The notes: generated from the sequence alone by a model not told the origin. Counted from the first letter of the stretch, positions 37,982 to 47,533 are shown. The stretch is 64,000 nucleotides of DNA from Dyadobacter sp. CY345 (GCF_021502725.1 NZ_JAKFFS010000001.1:1674001-1738000); one strand, 5' to 3'. A program made the numbers and translations.

Positions 37982-38635
37982 TTGAATCGTAATTACAAAG
38001 CAGTTAAAAAATATAGTTCAGTGAAGTGTATCAGTAGTAAGCCGAGTGAAGAGCGGATTAAGGAGGCGGCAAGAAAAGTATTCTTGAAAAAGGGTTTCGA
38101 TGGAACCACTTCAAGGGATATTGCTGAAGAGGCCGATATGAATATAGCGCTTACCAATTACTATTTCAGAAGTAAAGAAAAACTGTTTTTAGAGATTTTT
38201 AAAGATCTGTTAAATCTTTATTTTCAAAATACAATCGATATATTAAATAAGGATATTGATTTCAAGTCCAAAATTTTTGAGACAATCGATCATACTTATG
38301 AGATGGTCAGCAATGAACCGGATCTTTGTAATTTTATTGTGAATGAGGTTCACAGGGCCCCCGAACGCCTGATCCCGGATTTGAATTTTTTACGTCAGAT
38401 CAGGCGTACGAAATTCGGTGAGCAACTGAAAGAAGAGATCGAAAAAGGTAATGTTCGACCTATTGGAATTGAGAATATTGTTCCGATGCTTTGTGGATAC
38501 ATCCAGTTTATCTTCCTTGGCAAGAATATGCACATGAAGATTTTTGAAACGAACGAGGAGCAGTTTGATGCTTATGCGAAAGATCATAAAGAGAGAATCA
38601 AAGAGATGATTGTTTGCTATTTATACAATCACTAA
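37982..38635 (+). CDS. TetR/AcrR family transcriptional regulator
   Basis: A 217-residue repressor-type protein. The N-terminal helix-turn-helix spans about residues 22-68 (EERIKEAARKVFLKKG, then GTTSRDIAEEADMN and NYYFRSKEKLF). The C-terminal ligand domain is family-specific. The start is uncertain: TTG at 37982 gives the full length, GTG at 38021 would remove 13 residues; neither has a Shine-Dalgarno. It lies 61 bp upstream of the TolC-like gene in the same direction and very likely controls the efflux operon through the paired AT-rich sites. Confidence 0.88.
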   Translation: MNRNYKAVKKYSSVKCISSKPSEERIKEAARKVFLKKGFDGTTSRDIAEEADMNIALTNYYFRSKEKLFLEIFKDLLNLYFQNTIDILNKDIDFKSKIFETIDHTYEMVSNEPDLCNFIVNEVHRAPERLIPDLNFLRQIRRTKFGEQLKEEIEKGNVRPIGIENIVPMLCGYIQFIFLGKNMHMKIFETNEEQFDAYAKDHKERIKEMIVCYLYNH

Positions 38636-38650
38636 AATTTTTTACCCCAG

Positions 38651-38670
38651 TTTTAAACAAACATTTAAAA
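38651..38670. promoter_or_regulatory. Putative TetR operator, site 2 (upstream of the efflux operon)
   Basis: TTTTAAACAAACATTTAAAA is the reverse complement of site 1 at 19 of 20 positions. It ends 26 bp before the ATG of the channel gene, where a bound repressor would block the promoter. Confidence 0.62.
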
Positions 38671-38696
38671 TAAGTATTTATTTAAATCTTCCTTAA

Positions 38697-40013
38697 ATGA
38701 AATTTTCATTTCACTATGCACTTCTGTTTGTCGTGCTGATGACAACCCATGTGCAGGCCCAGCAGCATAATCTCGAACAGCTGGTAGAGTTAGCCATGAA
38801 AAATAATTATAGTATTCAGGCTTCTGTATTGGATGAAGCGAAAACGAATGCTAAAATTGACGAAGTCAGATCGAATCTCCTGCCTTCTGTTAGCGTGACT
38901 GGCGACTACAAACGATATTTCAAAATTCCTGGACAAGTCGTTCCGGCGAGTGCTTTTGGAGGACCGGAAGGAACTTATAGCACATTTGCATTCGGATTGC
39001 CTTACAATCTTTCAACTTCCGCGCAAGTAACTCAGGCACTTTACAATCCATCGGTAAAATATGCTTTGAAGGCTGCCGATCTGAACAGAGACCTCACAGC
39101 TTTAACCACCGTTAAGACAAAAGAGGACATTGCATACAACGTGACGGATGCATATTATAATCTCGTTACCGTTGTCCAGCAAATGGCTTTTCTGGATAGT
39201 AATCTAATTTCAACAGACAGGCTTTATAAGGTTACTGACCTGTTATACCAGAATCAACTGGCCCAGCGCGTTGATAAGGACAGAATCCTTATTAATAAAA
39301 CAGCGACGGAAACTCAGCTCAAATCATTAAAAAATTCTTACGTGCAACTTGTCAACCTGCTCAAATTTTATACCGGAATTCCACAGTCAGATTCCTTGCG
39401 TATAGATATCCAGGTTAAAAATGTCTTGCTTCCTTCACAATCGGAAAAGAGCGGCATGCGAAGAACAGATATCACCCTTTTGGAGCGTCAGAAGGACTTA
39501 AATGGTTTGCAGGATAAAAATTTGAAATCCGGTTACTTACCAACCGTGAATGCGTATGGCGTTGCAAACCTTACTTATTTTGGTAAAAGCGGAGAAAACT
39601 CGGTTTTCAAACAAGTACCGGGTTATTGGGCAGGCCTGCAATTGAACTGGAATGTCTTTGACGGGATGGCAAGAAAGGCGCAGCGGACACAAAACAGGAT
39701 TGATAATGATAAGCTTTCGGTTCAGTTAAAACAGCTGGAACAATCCATTGAAATGGAAGAAATAAATGCCCGGAATAAATTTGCCGTTGAACAGCAGAAT
39801 ATTAACTCAAAAAACGAACAGGTTGCTCTGGCAAGCCGTGTCTACAAACAAATTCAACTTCAATTCAAAGAAGGTATCGTTTCGCTTTCTGACGTGATCC
39901 AGTCAGAGCAAACCTTGCTTGATTCACAAAGTAATTACCTGACTTCGCTTGTGCAATTACTCCAGGCGGAACTGGAATGGAAAAAAGCAACAGGCTCCTT
40001 ATTGACCAAATAA
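38697..40013 (+). CDS. TolC-family outer membrane efflux protein
   Basis: Outer-membrane channel of a tripartite exporter, 438 residues, with a signal peptide (cleavage near THVQAQ, residue 22). Two outer-membrane efflux (OEP) repeats of long amphipathic helices are visible (for example QHNLEQLVELAMKNNYSIQA and the later LKQLEQSIEMEEINARN), trimmed here to cores. It overlaps a non-start extension of the adaptor gene, whose real ATG is 39 bp downstream of its stop. Expected partners are the adaptor and the RND pump that follow. Confidence 0.92.
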   Translation: MKFSFHYALLFVVLMTTHVQAQQHNLEQLVELAMKNNYSIQASVLDEAKTNAKIDEVRSNLLPSVSVTGDYKRYFKIPGQVVPASAFGGPEGTYSTFAFGLPYNLSTSAQVTQALYNPSVKYALKAADLNRDLTALTTVKTKEDIAYNVTDAYYNLVTVVQQMAFLDSNLISTDRLYKVTDLLYQNQLAQRVDKDRILINKTATETQLKSLKNSYVQLVNLLKFYTGIPQSDSLRIDIQVKNVLLPSQSEKSGMRRTDITLLERQKDLNGLQDKNLKSGYLPTVNAYGVANLTYFGKSGENSVFKQVPGYWAGLQLNWNVFDGMARKAQRTQNRIDNDKLSVQLKQLEQSIEMEEINARNKFAVEQQNINSKNEQVALASRVYKQIQLQFKEGIVSLSDVIQSEQTLLDSQSNYLTSLVQLLQAELEWKKATGSLLTK

Positions 40014-40051
40014 ATAAAAAAATAAAGCTACTAACCTTCAATATAGAAAAT

Positions 40052-41101
40052 ATGAAACGCCTTTTAATAGTTGTCGCAATCATTGCAGTTCTTGGCCTCA
40101 CGGCGGCAAAGCTTTTAAGCAACAAAGAAGCAACGGAAGCCAAAGTTTATCAGCCTGATCCTAACCTGAAAGTTGGAGTGAGAGCTACGGTTGCTGAAAT
40201 GAAAAATCTGTCGCAGGACACTAAATTTTTAGGATCGTTTACTCCCAACCGGCAAATCGAAATCCGTCCGCTTGCGGGAGGGGAAATTGTGAAATTGAAT
40301 ATTCAGGAAGGTCAGCATGTAGGTGCCGGCCAGCTTCTCGCCAAGCTGGACGATGATCAGCTTCGCTTTCAGGTGGAAGCTTTGCAGGTTACGCTGGAAG
40401 GTTATCAAAATGATTTGAAACGATATGAGGTTTTGGTAAAAGGAGATGCTGTGCCTGCTGTAAATCTTGAAAGAACACAGCTTAGTATCCGTGGCACGCA
40501 GGCGCAGATAAAGCAATTGAACAAGCAAATTGCCAATACGAGCATTGTTGCGCCTTTTTCAGGAATCGTGACTTCCAAATTAGTTGAAAAAGGATCGGTT
40601 GTTTCCATTGGAACACCCATGGCTGAAATTACAGACATTGCTTCGCTTAAATTGCTGGTGAATGTTCCAGAGAAGGCAGTTAACCAGTTTCGTATGGGAC
40701 AGGTCATTTCCGTTCAAACGGAGGTTTATCCGGATGCAAAATTCCAGGGTAAAGTTTCTATGATTGGTGCCCAAGGCGATGAAGCGCATAATTATCCGGT
40801 AGAAATCACGGTTCAGAATACAGCAAACAATCCATTGAAAGCAGGTATGTACGGTTCGATCGCCAATTCAAATGAGCTCAAAGGGGAGTCGCTTGCCATA
40901 CCACGCCAGGCAATCATGGGTTCTGCAAAAGAACCGCAGGTTTATGTTGTTGAAAATGGCAAAGCAGTTTTGAAAAATGTAATGATCGGTGTGGCCACTA
41001 ACGACTTTTATGAAATTACGAAAGGTCTTAAAGCCGGCGATCAGGTAGTGACGAGCGGCCAGATCAATCTGCAAAACGGAACGCTTGTATCAGCGCAGTA
41101 A
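40052..41101 (+). CDS. RND efflux periplasmic adaptor subunit (MFP family)
   Basis: From the ATG at 40052, 349 residues with an N-terminal membrane helix (MKRLLIVVAIIAVLGL). An upstream in-frame ATG at 39977 lies inside the channel gene and is rejected. The lipoyl/barrel-sandwich half-motifs GGEIVKLNIQEGQHVGAGQLL and APFSGIVTSKLVEKGSVV (trimmed) flank a coiled-coil hairpin, and a beta-barrel and membrane-proximal domain follow. It bridges the pump and TolC-like channel. The spacing to the pump gene is 24 bp. Confidence 0.92.
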   Translation: MKRLLIVVAIIAVLGLTAAKLLSNKEATEAKVYQPDPNLKVGVRATVAEMKNLSQDTKFLGSFTPNRQIEIRPLAGGEIVKLNIQEGQHVGAGQLLAKLDDDQLRFQVEALQVTLEGYQNDLKRYEVLVKGDAVPAVNLERTQLSIRGTQAQIKQLNKQIANTSIVAPFSGIVTSKLVEKGSVVSIGTPMAEITDIASLKLLVNVPEKAVNQFRMGQVISVQTEVYPDAKFQGKVSMIGAQGDEAHNYPVEITVQNTANNPLKAGMYGSIANSNELKGESLAIPRQAIMGSAKEPQVYVVENGKAVLKNVMIGVATNDFYEITKGLKAGDQVVTSGQINLQNGTLVSAQ

Positions 41102-41125
41102 ACCTCATTCTCAAAAATATTTATT

Positions 41126-44100
41126 ATGAAATTCATTGAATCCATAATCAAACGCCCTTCGATGATTATCGTGCTTTTCGCGATTCTCACCATTGGCGGT
41201 GTATTTTCCTATCGTCTGTTGAGTTATGAATTGTTACCCGAATTCTCGGTGCCGATCGTAACCATTACAACGCTTTATCCAGGCGCAGCGCCATCGGAAG
41301 TTGAATCAGAAATCAGCAAGAAAATTGAAGATGCGGTATCAGGTCTTGATAATATTGATGACGTAACTTCGAAATCTTATGAAAGTGCTTCTCTCGTAAT
41401 CGTTCAGTTCAAACCGGGAACTGATCTTGATAAGGCTTTGGAAGATGCGCAGCGGGATATCAACAACGTGCTCAGTGATTTACCTGATGACGCGGAAACA
41501 CCTTCTTTATCCAAAATTTCGCCGAGTGATCAGCCGATCATGCAGCTTCTGGCAACTTCTTCACTTCCTAACGAAGTTTTTTATCAACAGGTGGAGGACA
41601 AGTATTTGCCTGTTATACAGCAGATTGCCGGAGTCGCCGAAATCACGATGGTGGGTGGAGACCAGCGCGAAATTCGTGTAAACGTAAATGGCGATAAGCT
41701 GAAATATTACGGATTATCGCTTTTGCAGGTAACGCAGGTAATCAATCAGGCAAACCTTGATTTCCCAACAGGTAAGGTAAAAAGTGCTTCTGAAAACATG
41801 ACATTGAGGCTTGCCGGAAAATTCAGCTCATTGGATGATATCCGTAACCTTGTGATTTCGACATCCAAAGAGGGAAGCCAGATTCGTGTAGGCGATGTGG
41901 CCGATATCACAGATGGGTTGGGAGAAACGGAAAGCATAAGCCGTTATAATGGACAAAATGGTATCGGTCTTTTTATCAAAAAACAATCTGATGCGAACGC
42001 GGTTGAAATCAGCCGCCTTGTTCAGTTGAAATTATCTGAAATTGAGAAGACGAACGCGAAGGATAAAGTACATTTTGCGATAGCTTATGACAGCAGCATT
42101 TTTACGCTTGAATCAGTGGAAGCTGTAACACACGACCTTATTCTGGCAGTAGTTCTCGTAGCTGCCGTGATGTTGCTTTTCCTGCATAGTTTCAGAAATG
42201 CGTTTATTGTTATGGTTTCTGTGCCGGCGTCTCTGGTTTCAGCATTTTTGTTTATGTATCTGATGGGTTATTCGCTTAACCTGATGACATTGCTTGCTTT
42301 ATCTTTGGTAATTGGTATCCTCGTGGATGACTCGATTGTGGTATTGGAAAATATCCAGCGACATCTTGAAATGGGTAAAAATCGCTGGCAGGCAACTATT
42401 GACGGTGTGACCGAAATCGGTTTTGCTGCACTTGCCATCACATTGGTAATCGTGGTAGTTTTTGTTCCGATCACGATGGTGAATTCTGTTATCGCCGATT
42501 TGCTCCGCCAATTTTCTCTGACAGTTGCATTTGCAACCATGATCAGTTTGCTTGTAAGTTTTACGCTTACGCCATGGATGACTTCGAATATGGCCCGTAT
42601 CGAACACCTTGATCCTAAAAATCCATTTCAACGTTTTCTTCTTTGGTTTGAAAAACAATTGACAAAACTGACAACATGGTATCATGGAAGTCTTGAATGG
42701 GTATTAAGTCATAAGCTGATTTTTACCGGCGGACTTGTCGTACTCTTCGTGATTACAGGCTGGGTGATGGGACTTGGGATTATCGGTCAGGAATTCGTTG
42801 CACAGGGCGATCAGGGTAAGTTTTTGCTAACGATGAAGCTGGATAAAAGTGCATCGTTGCAACAGAATAACCTGACGGCCAGAAGTGTTGAGGAATATTT
42901 GAGGAAAAAACCGGACGTAACAACCATTTTCGCAAACGTTGGTGGAGCAAGTACCGGGATGAACAGCTCTGGACAAGGAGAAACAAACAGGACTGAATTG
43001 ACGGTCGAATTGAAACCGCTGGAAGAGCGAGGTGGTTCAGTGCCAACGGAAAAGTATATGCTTGACGTTCGTAAGGAGCTGGAAAAAAAGTTCGCAGGTA
43101 TCGAATTTAATTCGGCCATTGTGGGGATGGTTAATTCAGGTTCCGCACCTATTGAGATATTTTTGGCAGGAGATAATCTGAACGAAATCCTGGCCTCGGC
43201 TGATAATCTGGCCAACCGATTGAAAAAAACGCCTGGGGCAAATGATGTGAATGTGTCTGTTGAATCAGGGAATCCGGAAGTACGGGTTGATATTGACCGT
43301 GAGAAAATGGCGCGTCTCGGACTGGACATTCAAACGGTGGGAGCGACAATGCAGAACGCTTTTGCAGGAAATGATGACTCGAAATTCCGTGACGGCGGAG
43401 AAGATTACGACATCCGCATTATGCTTGACGCCTTTGATCGCAAAGACCCGGACGACGTAAAACATATCACTTTTTTCAGTCCTTCTGCAAGCCGTACGGT
43501 TCGTCTGGAAGAATTTGCTGAAGTGACTTTAAGTACCGGTCCATCTGTTCTGGAACGTAAAGATCGTCGCTCTTCCGTCACGGTAACAGCGAATACCCTG
43601 GGAATTGGCTCAGGAACTTTGGTCGCCAATATTCAGGCAGATCTTGCTAAAAATCCACTTCCCGCAGGTGTAACGATCAAATGGGGTGGTGACGCCAAAA
43701 ATCAAAGTGAGGGTTTTGGATCGTTAGGTCTTGCCATGCTGGCTGGTTTGTTTCTGGTTTATTTCATCATGGTTTTGCTTTACGATAGCTTTATTTACCC
43801 GTTTGTCGTACTTTTTTCAATTCCTGTTGCCGTCATCGGGGCACTGCTCGCCTTGGCCTTATCATCCTCAAACATCGGGATTTTTGCCTTGCTTGGTATG
43901 CTGATGCTGATCGGTCTGGTTGTGAAAAATGCGATTTTGATTGTCGATTTTGCAAATCAGCAAAAGGAATTAGGTGTGCCATTCAGAAAGGCAATCCTGC
44001 ATGCCGGAGAAGAACGTTTGCGTCCAATTTTGATGACGACGATTGCTATGGTTATCGGGATGATTCCAATTGCAACAGCGTCCGGGGCAGGAGCAGAATG

Positions 44101-44269
44101 GAAAAATTCGCTGGCCTGGGTACTTATCGGCGGACTAACAAGTTCAATGCTTCTGACCATTTATCTTGTTCCAATGGCCTATTATATGGCCGACCGGTTA
44201 GGTGAAAAATGGGCTTCATTTCGGTCGAAGTCTAAGCCGGAAGCTTCTGTCGCCACTGTTGCTCAATAA
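41126..44269 (+). CDS. RND efflux pump, HAE1/AcrB-type inner-membrane subunit
   Basis: Proton-driven multidrug-type transporter of 1047 residues with 12 transmembrane helices in the usual 1+5+1+5 pattern and two large periplasmic loops. The proton-relay Asp pair is in GILVDDSIVVLENI (TM4), and the matching second-half motif GLVVKNAILIVDFANQQ carries the conserved Lys/Asn/Asp region of TM10. N-terminal SIIKRPSMIIVLFAILTIGG is typical. Substrates are not predictable; by resemblance it is in the AcrB/hydrophobe group, not the metal CzcA group. Confidence 0.95.
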   Translation: MKFIESIIKRPSMIIVLFAILTIGGVFSYRLLSYELLPEFSVPIVTITTLYPGAAPSEVESEISKKIEDAVSGLDNIDDVTSKSYESASLVIVQFKPGTDLDKALEDAQRDINNVLSDLPDDAETPSLSKISPSDQPIMQLLATSSLPNEVFYQQVEDKYLPVIQQIAGVAEITMVGGDQREIRVNVNGDKLKYYGLSLLQVTQVINQANLDFPTGKVKSASENMTLRLAGKFSSLDDIRNLVISTSKEGSQIRVGDVADITDGLGETESISRYNGQNGIGLFIKKQSDANAVEISRLVQLKLSEIEKTNAKDKVHFAIAYDSSIFTLESVEAVTHDLILAVVLVAAVMLLFLHSFRNAFIVMVSVPASLVSAFLFMYLMGYSLNLMTLLALSLVIGILVDDSIVVLENIQRHLEMGKNRWQATIDGVTEIGFAALAITLVIVVVFVPITMVNSVIADLLRQFSLTVAFATMISLLVSFTLTPWMTSNMARIEHLDPKNPFQRFLLWFEKQLTKLTTWYHGSLEWVLSHKLIFTGGLVVLFVITGWVMGLGIIGQEFVAQGDQGKFLLTMKLDKSASLQQNNLTARSVEEYLRKKPDVTTIFANVGGASTGMNSSGQGETNRTELTVELKPLEERGGSVPTEKYMLDVRKELEKKFAGIEFNSAIVGMVNSGSAPIEIFLAGDNLNEILASADNLANRLKKTPGANDVNVSVESGNPEVRVDIDREKMARLGLDIQTVGATMQNAFAGNDDSKFRDGGEDYDIRIMLDAFDRKDPDDVKHITFFSPSASRTVRLEEFAEVTLSTGPSVLERKDRRSSVTVTANTLGIGSGTLVANIQADLAKNPLPAGVTIKWGGDAKNQSEGFGSLGLAMLAGLFLVYFIMVLLYDSFIYPFVVLFSIPVAVIGALLALALSSSNIGIFALLGMLMLIGLVVKNAILIVDFANQQKELGVPFRKAILHAGEERLRPILMTTIAMVIGMIPIATASGAGAEWKNSLAWVLIGGLTSSMLLTIYLVPMAYYMADRLGEKWASFRSKSKPEASVATVAQ

Positions 44270-44287
44270 CTTTTAAATGATTAAAAG

Positions 44288-44524
44288 ATGAAAAACCAGC
44301 TTTTTGAATTGCTAAGTATGACATCAGGATTGCCTGTGTCATCAATCTCACAAGATGCGCATTTGGCGAAAGATCTTGGGTTAGACAGCCTGGACACGAT
44401 TGATCTTGTTTTGCAAATGGAAGATCAGTTTCATATTGCCATCCCTGATGAGGATTATGAAAAACTTCAAACGGTTGGCCAGATTGAACAATATTTGTCA
44501 GCGAAGCAGCTGGCGTCTGCCTGA
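44288..44524 (+). CDS. Acyl carrier protein
   Basis: A 78-residue acidic four-helix carrier. The phosphopantetheine attachment site is Ser34 in GLDSLDTIDLV, and helix III resembles normal AcpP (DEDYEKLQTVGQIEQYL). It starts only 18 bp after the RND pump stop in the same direction, an odd place for a carrier protein. No ketosynthase, adenylation or thioesterase gene is adjacent. It is likely a secondary carrier, not the essential AcpP, which is usually next to fabF. Confidence 0.9.
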   Translation: MKNQLFELLSMTSGLPVSSISQDAHLAKDLGLDSLDTIDLVLQMEDQFHIAIPDEDYEKLQTVGQIEQYLSAKQLASA

Positions 44525-44592
44525 AATTTTTAATAGATATCAGATTCCGGCTTTGCTAAAATTTGATACGACGACCGTTAACAAGATTCAAA

Positions 44593-45822
44593 ATGAAAAT
44601 AATAATTGTCGGCGGCGGATTTGCAGGTGTGAAACTCGCACTGTCGCTGGCACATGACATCAAATTTCAGGTCACACTGGTGGACAAGAACAGCTACAAT
44701 TTTTTTCCTCAGTTTTTATACCAGGTTGCCTCTGCATTTTTTGAACCTTTTCAAATCAGTAATCCTTTCCTGGAATTATTTTCAGGAAAGGAAAACCTGA
44801 GTTTTCAAAAAGGTGTGCTGAAAAGCATCCGTCCGACGGAGAACCAGATAGTACTTGACACGGAAACGTTGGACTACGATTATCTGGTGTTGGCTACGGG
44901 AACTGAAACCGATTATTCAGGCATCAGCAATATCGAGCAAAATTCATTTTCTCTGAAGACGATTGACGAAGCAATGGCGCTTCGGGAAAGACTTTTGCAG
45001 CAATCTAAGAAGGCGTCTGATACGGAAGAACCGCAAGAAATAAAAAAAATAATGACGTTCGTCGTCGCTGGCGGAGGTACCTCTGGAGTTGAGATTGCTT
45101 CATTGCTGGCGGAAATAAAAAGGGATATAAATAAAAAGCCGGCCCGCAAGTTTTCTGACGTCGCTTGTGAAATTTATCTGGTTCAGAAAGATTCGGTTTT
45201 ATTACCTGCAATGTCCGAGAAATCTGGACAGCACGTTTCTAACTTTCTCCAGGCGTCCGGCGTAAAAATTCTATTAGATACCTATGTTCAGGATTATCTG
45301 GATGATAAAGTCATGCTATCTTCCGGTGCTATAATCCATACGGAAAATTTAATCTGGACTGCCGGAATCAAGGGAAAAAAAATACATGGACTTGATGACG
45401 AGGTCTACGGCAAAGGAGACAGGATTAGGGTAGATCCTTATAACAAGGTCTTCGGCACATACAATATTTTTGCCATAGGCGACAATTGCCTTGAAACAAG
45501 TTCGAGTGAATATCCTGAGGGCCATCCACAAGTAGCTCAGGTAGCCATTCAGCAGGGAGAAAACCTGGCAAGGAATTTCCAGCTAATGGCGGAGCAGAAA
45601 GCATTACAAAAATTTATCTATAAAGATCCTGGTATTTCCGTGGTGACTGGAAGAATGAGAGCCGTTACGAGCTGGAATCTATTGAATATCGAGCTGACCG
45701 GAAAGCGTGCCTGGGCAACAAATTTTCTGTTTCACTGGTATCCAATGATGGGTCACGGAAACAGGTTGAAAATATTCTTTTACGGAATCAGATCATACTT
45801 ATTTAAACAGCAGTCTTTTTAA
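44593..45822 (+). CDS. Type II NADH dehydrogenase-like FAD-dependent oxidoreductase
   Basis: A 409-residue flavoprotein from the ATG at 44593; an upstream ATG at 44563 adds ten residues before the nucleotide fold and is not preferred. The FAD-binding VGGGFAGVKLA opens the protein, a second dinucleotide motif VAGGGTSGVEIASLL lies near residue 155, and the FAD signature FAIGDN is near 297. It resembles NDH-2 enzymes that pass electrons from NADH to menaquinone without proton pumping. The C-terminal part is short of a clear membrane anchor. It follows the carrier protein by 68 bp. Confidence 0.85.
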   Translation: MKIIIVGGGFAGVKLALSLAHDIKFQVTLVDKNSYNFFPQFLYQVASAFFEPFQISNPFLELFSGKENLSFQKGVLKSIRPTENQIVLDTETLDYDYLVLATGTETDYSGISNIEQNSFSLKTIDEAMALRERLLQQSKKASDTEEPQEIKKIMTFVVAGGGTSGVEIASLLAEIKRDINKKPARKFSDVACEIYLVQKDSVLLPAMSEKSGQHVSNFLQASGVKILLDTYVQDYLDDKVMLSSGAIIHTENLIWTAGIKGKKIHGLDDEVYGKGDRIRVDPYNKVFGTYNIFAIGDNCLETSSSEYPEGHPQVAQVAIQQGENLARNFQLMAEQKALQKFIYKDPGISVVTGRMRAVTSWNLLNIELTGKRAWATNFLFHWYPMMGHGNRLKIFFYGIRSYLFKQQSF

Positions 45823-45854
45823 GGGTTAACATGCTGGCAAACTAATTGGATAAT

Positions 45855-46184
45855 ATGAAAAAGATAGACCTGTTTTTACAAACCATTATTTATAAAGCGA
45901 TCGAAGACCTATCTGACGCTTCGGTACATTATTTGATCCACGCCAGGTATTTTTTCTACGATACCCAGATGAATGACTATGAGCCGTTTCACCTGAATAA
46001 AAATTCGGTAAAACGCATTGAGCTTTTAAACGATGGATTTAAATGCAAAATGATGCTCGACGGTCAGGAAAAAGATGATATTTTTTCTATCGTAATACCA
46101 TTTCATTTGATCCGGAGTGTATCCCGATTTTATAGATCGGAGTTTAAAAATGAAGAAATGTTATTTTCAAAAAGTCTGATCTGA
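45855..46184 (+). CDS. Small protein of unknown function
   Basis: About 109 residues from the ATG at 45855; a TTG three codons upstream is also possible. It is a soluble, charged protein with no signal peptide or known motif; a beta-rich centre (NSVKRIELLNDGFKCKMML) is visible. It follows the flavoprotein by 32 bp and may be co-transcribed with it. Function unknown. Confidence 0.6.
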   Translation: MKKIDLFLQTIIYKAIEDLSDASVHYLIHARYFFYDTQMNDYEPFHLNKNSVKRIELLNDGFKCKMMLDGQEKDDIFSIVIPFHLIRSVSRFYRSEFKNEEMLFSKSLI

Positions 46185-46187
46185 GTA

Positions 46188-46450
46188 TTAAAACCTAACG
46201 CCGTATTTTAACAAATCCTCAACTGCCAGTTTCTCATGGGCAACCAACGAATTCAGTATTTCAGGATCAACGAATTCGCTGGAAGCTGAGAAAAAAGAAA
46301 GGTTTTTAAAAGGTGCATAAACTGCACTAAAAATAATCTTCGCCCGATGCTGATGGTAATCGGAAGTAACGATCAAAATTTCTTCCCGCTTAAATTTTTC
46401 AATTACCCATTTGGAAAGTGTCGCATCTTCCACTGAGTGGCTCGATTTTC
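46188..46450 (-). pseudogene. C-terminal remnant of a DUF218 (YdcF/SanA-like) gene
   Basis: About 85 residues of an otherwise larger membrane-associated family. The remnant keeps the typical SSHSVEDATLS stretch, the VTSDYHQHRAKIIFSAV motif (TSxxHxxRA, characteristic of DUF218) and the C-terminus. An in-frame TGA lies about 15 bp upstream of the fragment's first usual residues, and no N-terminal half with the DxxxGGG motif is present in the 230 bp beyond. A GTG at 46433 could in principle start an 81-residue ORF, but it would lack the active-site half. The gap up to 46664 shows nothing else. Confidence 0.65.
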
Positions 46451-46664
46451 ATAATCTTATGGCCTAATTTTACAAACACAAAGAAGAGTGTTTACTAACC
46501 ATTTTTTATAACGGAAGTGGAAAATACATACTTTAACAAAACCTCAATCTGTGTTTTTCCTAAATTTTGTTCCAGCGTAGATAATGAACGCGAATTCTCA
46601 ATACCTTAGCCATTTGAAAGAGGTTGAGAAACGTAAACAACCTTTAAAATGCTGAATTTAGAAT

Positions 46665-47048
46665 ATGAAAACCTGCTTCTGCGGATCTGATCAACCTTAT
46701 TCCCGTTGTTGTGGACCTATTATAAAAGGAACAGCTAATGCGGCATCTGCGGAAAAACTGATGCGATCCCGTTATAGTGCCTACGTTATGGCCGAAGTTG
46801 ATTACCTTTTTGACACCACCCATGTTTCCAAACGCGCAGCACTTTCTAAAAAAGATATTAGGCAATGGGCAAAAAGTAACAACTGGCAAAAACTGGAAAT
46901 TATTGCGGCAGATACGTTTACCGTCGAGTTCAATGCATATTTTAAAGACAAGTCCGGCAAACAACAGATTCACCACGAAAAATCTACTTTCGCTTTTGAA
47001 AACGGAAGCTGGTATTATCTGGACGGTATTTTTAATGAAGATATTTAA
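46665..47048 (+). CDS. YchJ family protein (UPF0225, SEC-C-like zinc motif)
   Basis: A 127-residue protein with an N-terminal Cys-rich metal-binding motif CFCGSDQPYSRCCGP followed by the family block SAEKLMRSRYSAYVMAEVDYLFDTTHVS and an NTF2-like C-terminal half with WQKLEII (segments trimmed). This is the complete domain order and length of the YchJ family. The function is not established. It stands alone or with the small membrane protein that follows 24 bp later. Confidence 0.88.
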   Translation: MKTCFCGSDQPYSRCCGPIIKGTANAASAEKLMRSRYSAYVMAEVDYLFDTTHVSKRAALSKKDIRQWAKSNNWQKLEIIAADTFTVEFNAYFKDKSGKQQIHHEKSTFAFENGSWYYLDGIFNEDI

Positions 47049-47072
47049 TTGTTCCATGAAAATTAGTTTCTG

Positions 47073-47372
47073 ATGTTTAGACAATTTTCGATAGCACGAT
47101 TTATGATCGGGTTTATAACTTTTATTTTGACCTACATGGTTGCCGCTTTTTCCTATGATAATTTTTTCAAATTTATCACCGCAGGAATGTTTTTGCTTTC
47201 TTTATATATCATGAGCGAAGCCAAAAAAGGTCAGGTTGAAGAGCTCGCCAGGAAAGACGCGGAGTGGCAGGCGAAGGTCGATGATGTTGAGGAACAATTG
47301 TATCGTAAAGAAGCAGAATGCGAATTTTTAATTCAAGCGATTATAAAAGCAGAGCAAGCAAAGAATAGTTAG
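47073..47372 (+). CDS. Small membrane protein with coiled-coil tail
   Basis: A 99-residue protein with two predicted transmembrane helices in residues 9-27 and 32-47 and then a charged coiled-coil stretch (EAKKGQVEELARKDAEW ...). No family is recognised. It lies 24 bp downstream of the ychJ-like gene, so the two may be co-transcribed. Confidence 0.6.
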   Translation: MFRQFSIARFMIGFITFILTYMVAAFSYDNFFKFITAGMFLLSLYIMSEAKKGQVEELARKDAEWQAKVDDVEEQLYRKEAECEFLIQAIIKAEQAKNS

Positions 47373-47533
47373 TCGGCTATTTCAGTTTCAGCCGGAGCGT
47401 TTTCTTTTAACACTCCTCCCTTTCGATTTAATCAATTCCGAAACCGCTTATAGTTTGCTTCAAAATTGTGTAAGGGTTAATAATGAAACTTTCAGTCGCA
47501 ATAATAAGTGAAGAAATTTTCAAACCCGGATTT

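Noticed and set aside
46188..46433. 81-residue protein starting at GTG 46433
   Set aside because: It would begin within the conserved block of DUF218 and lack the active-site half; a stop lies just upstream, so the pseudogene reading is better.
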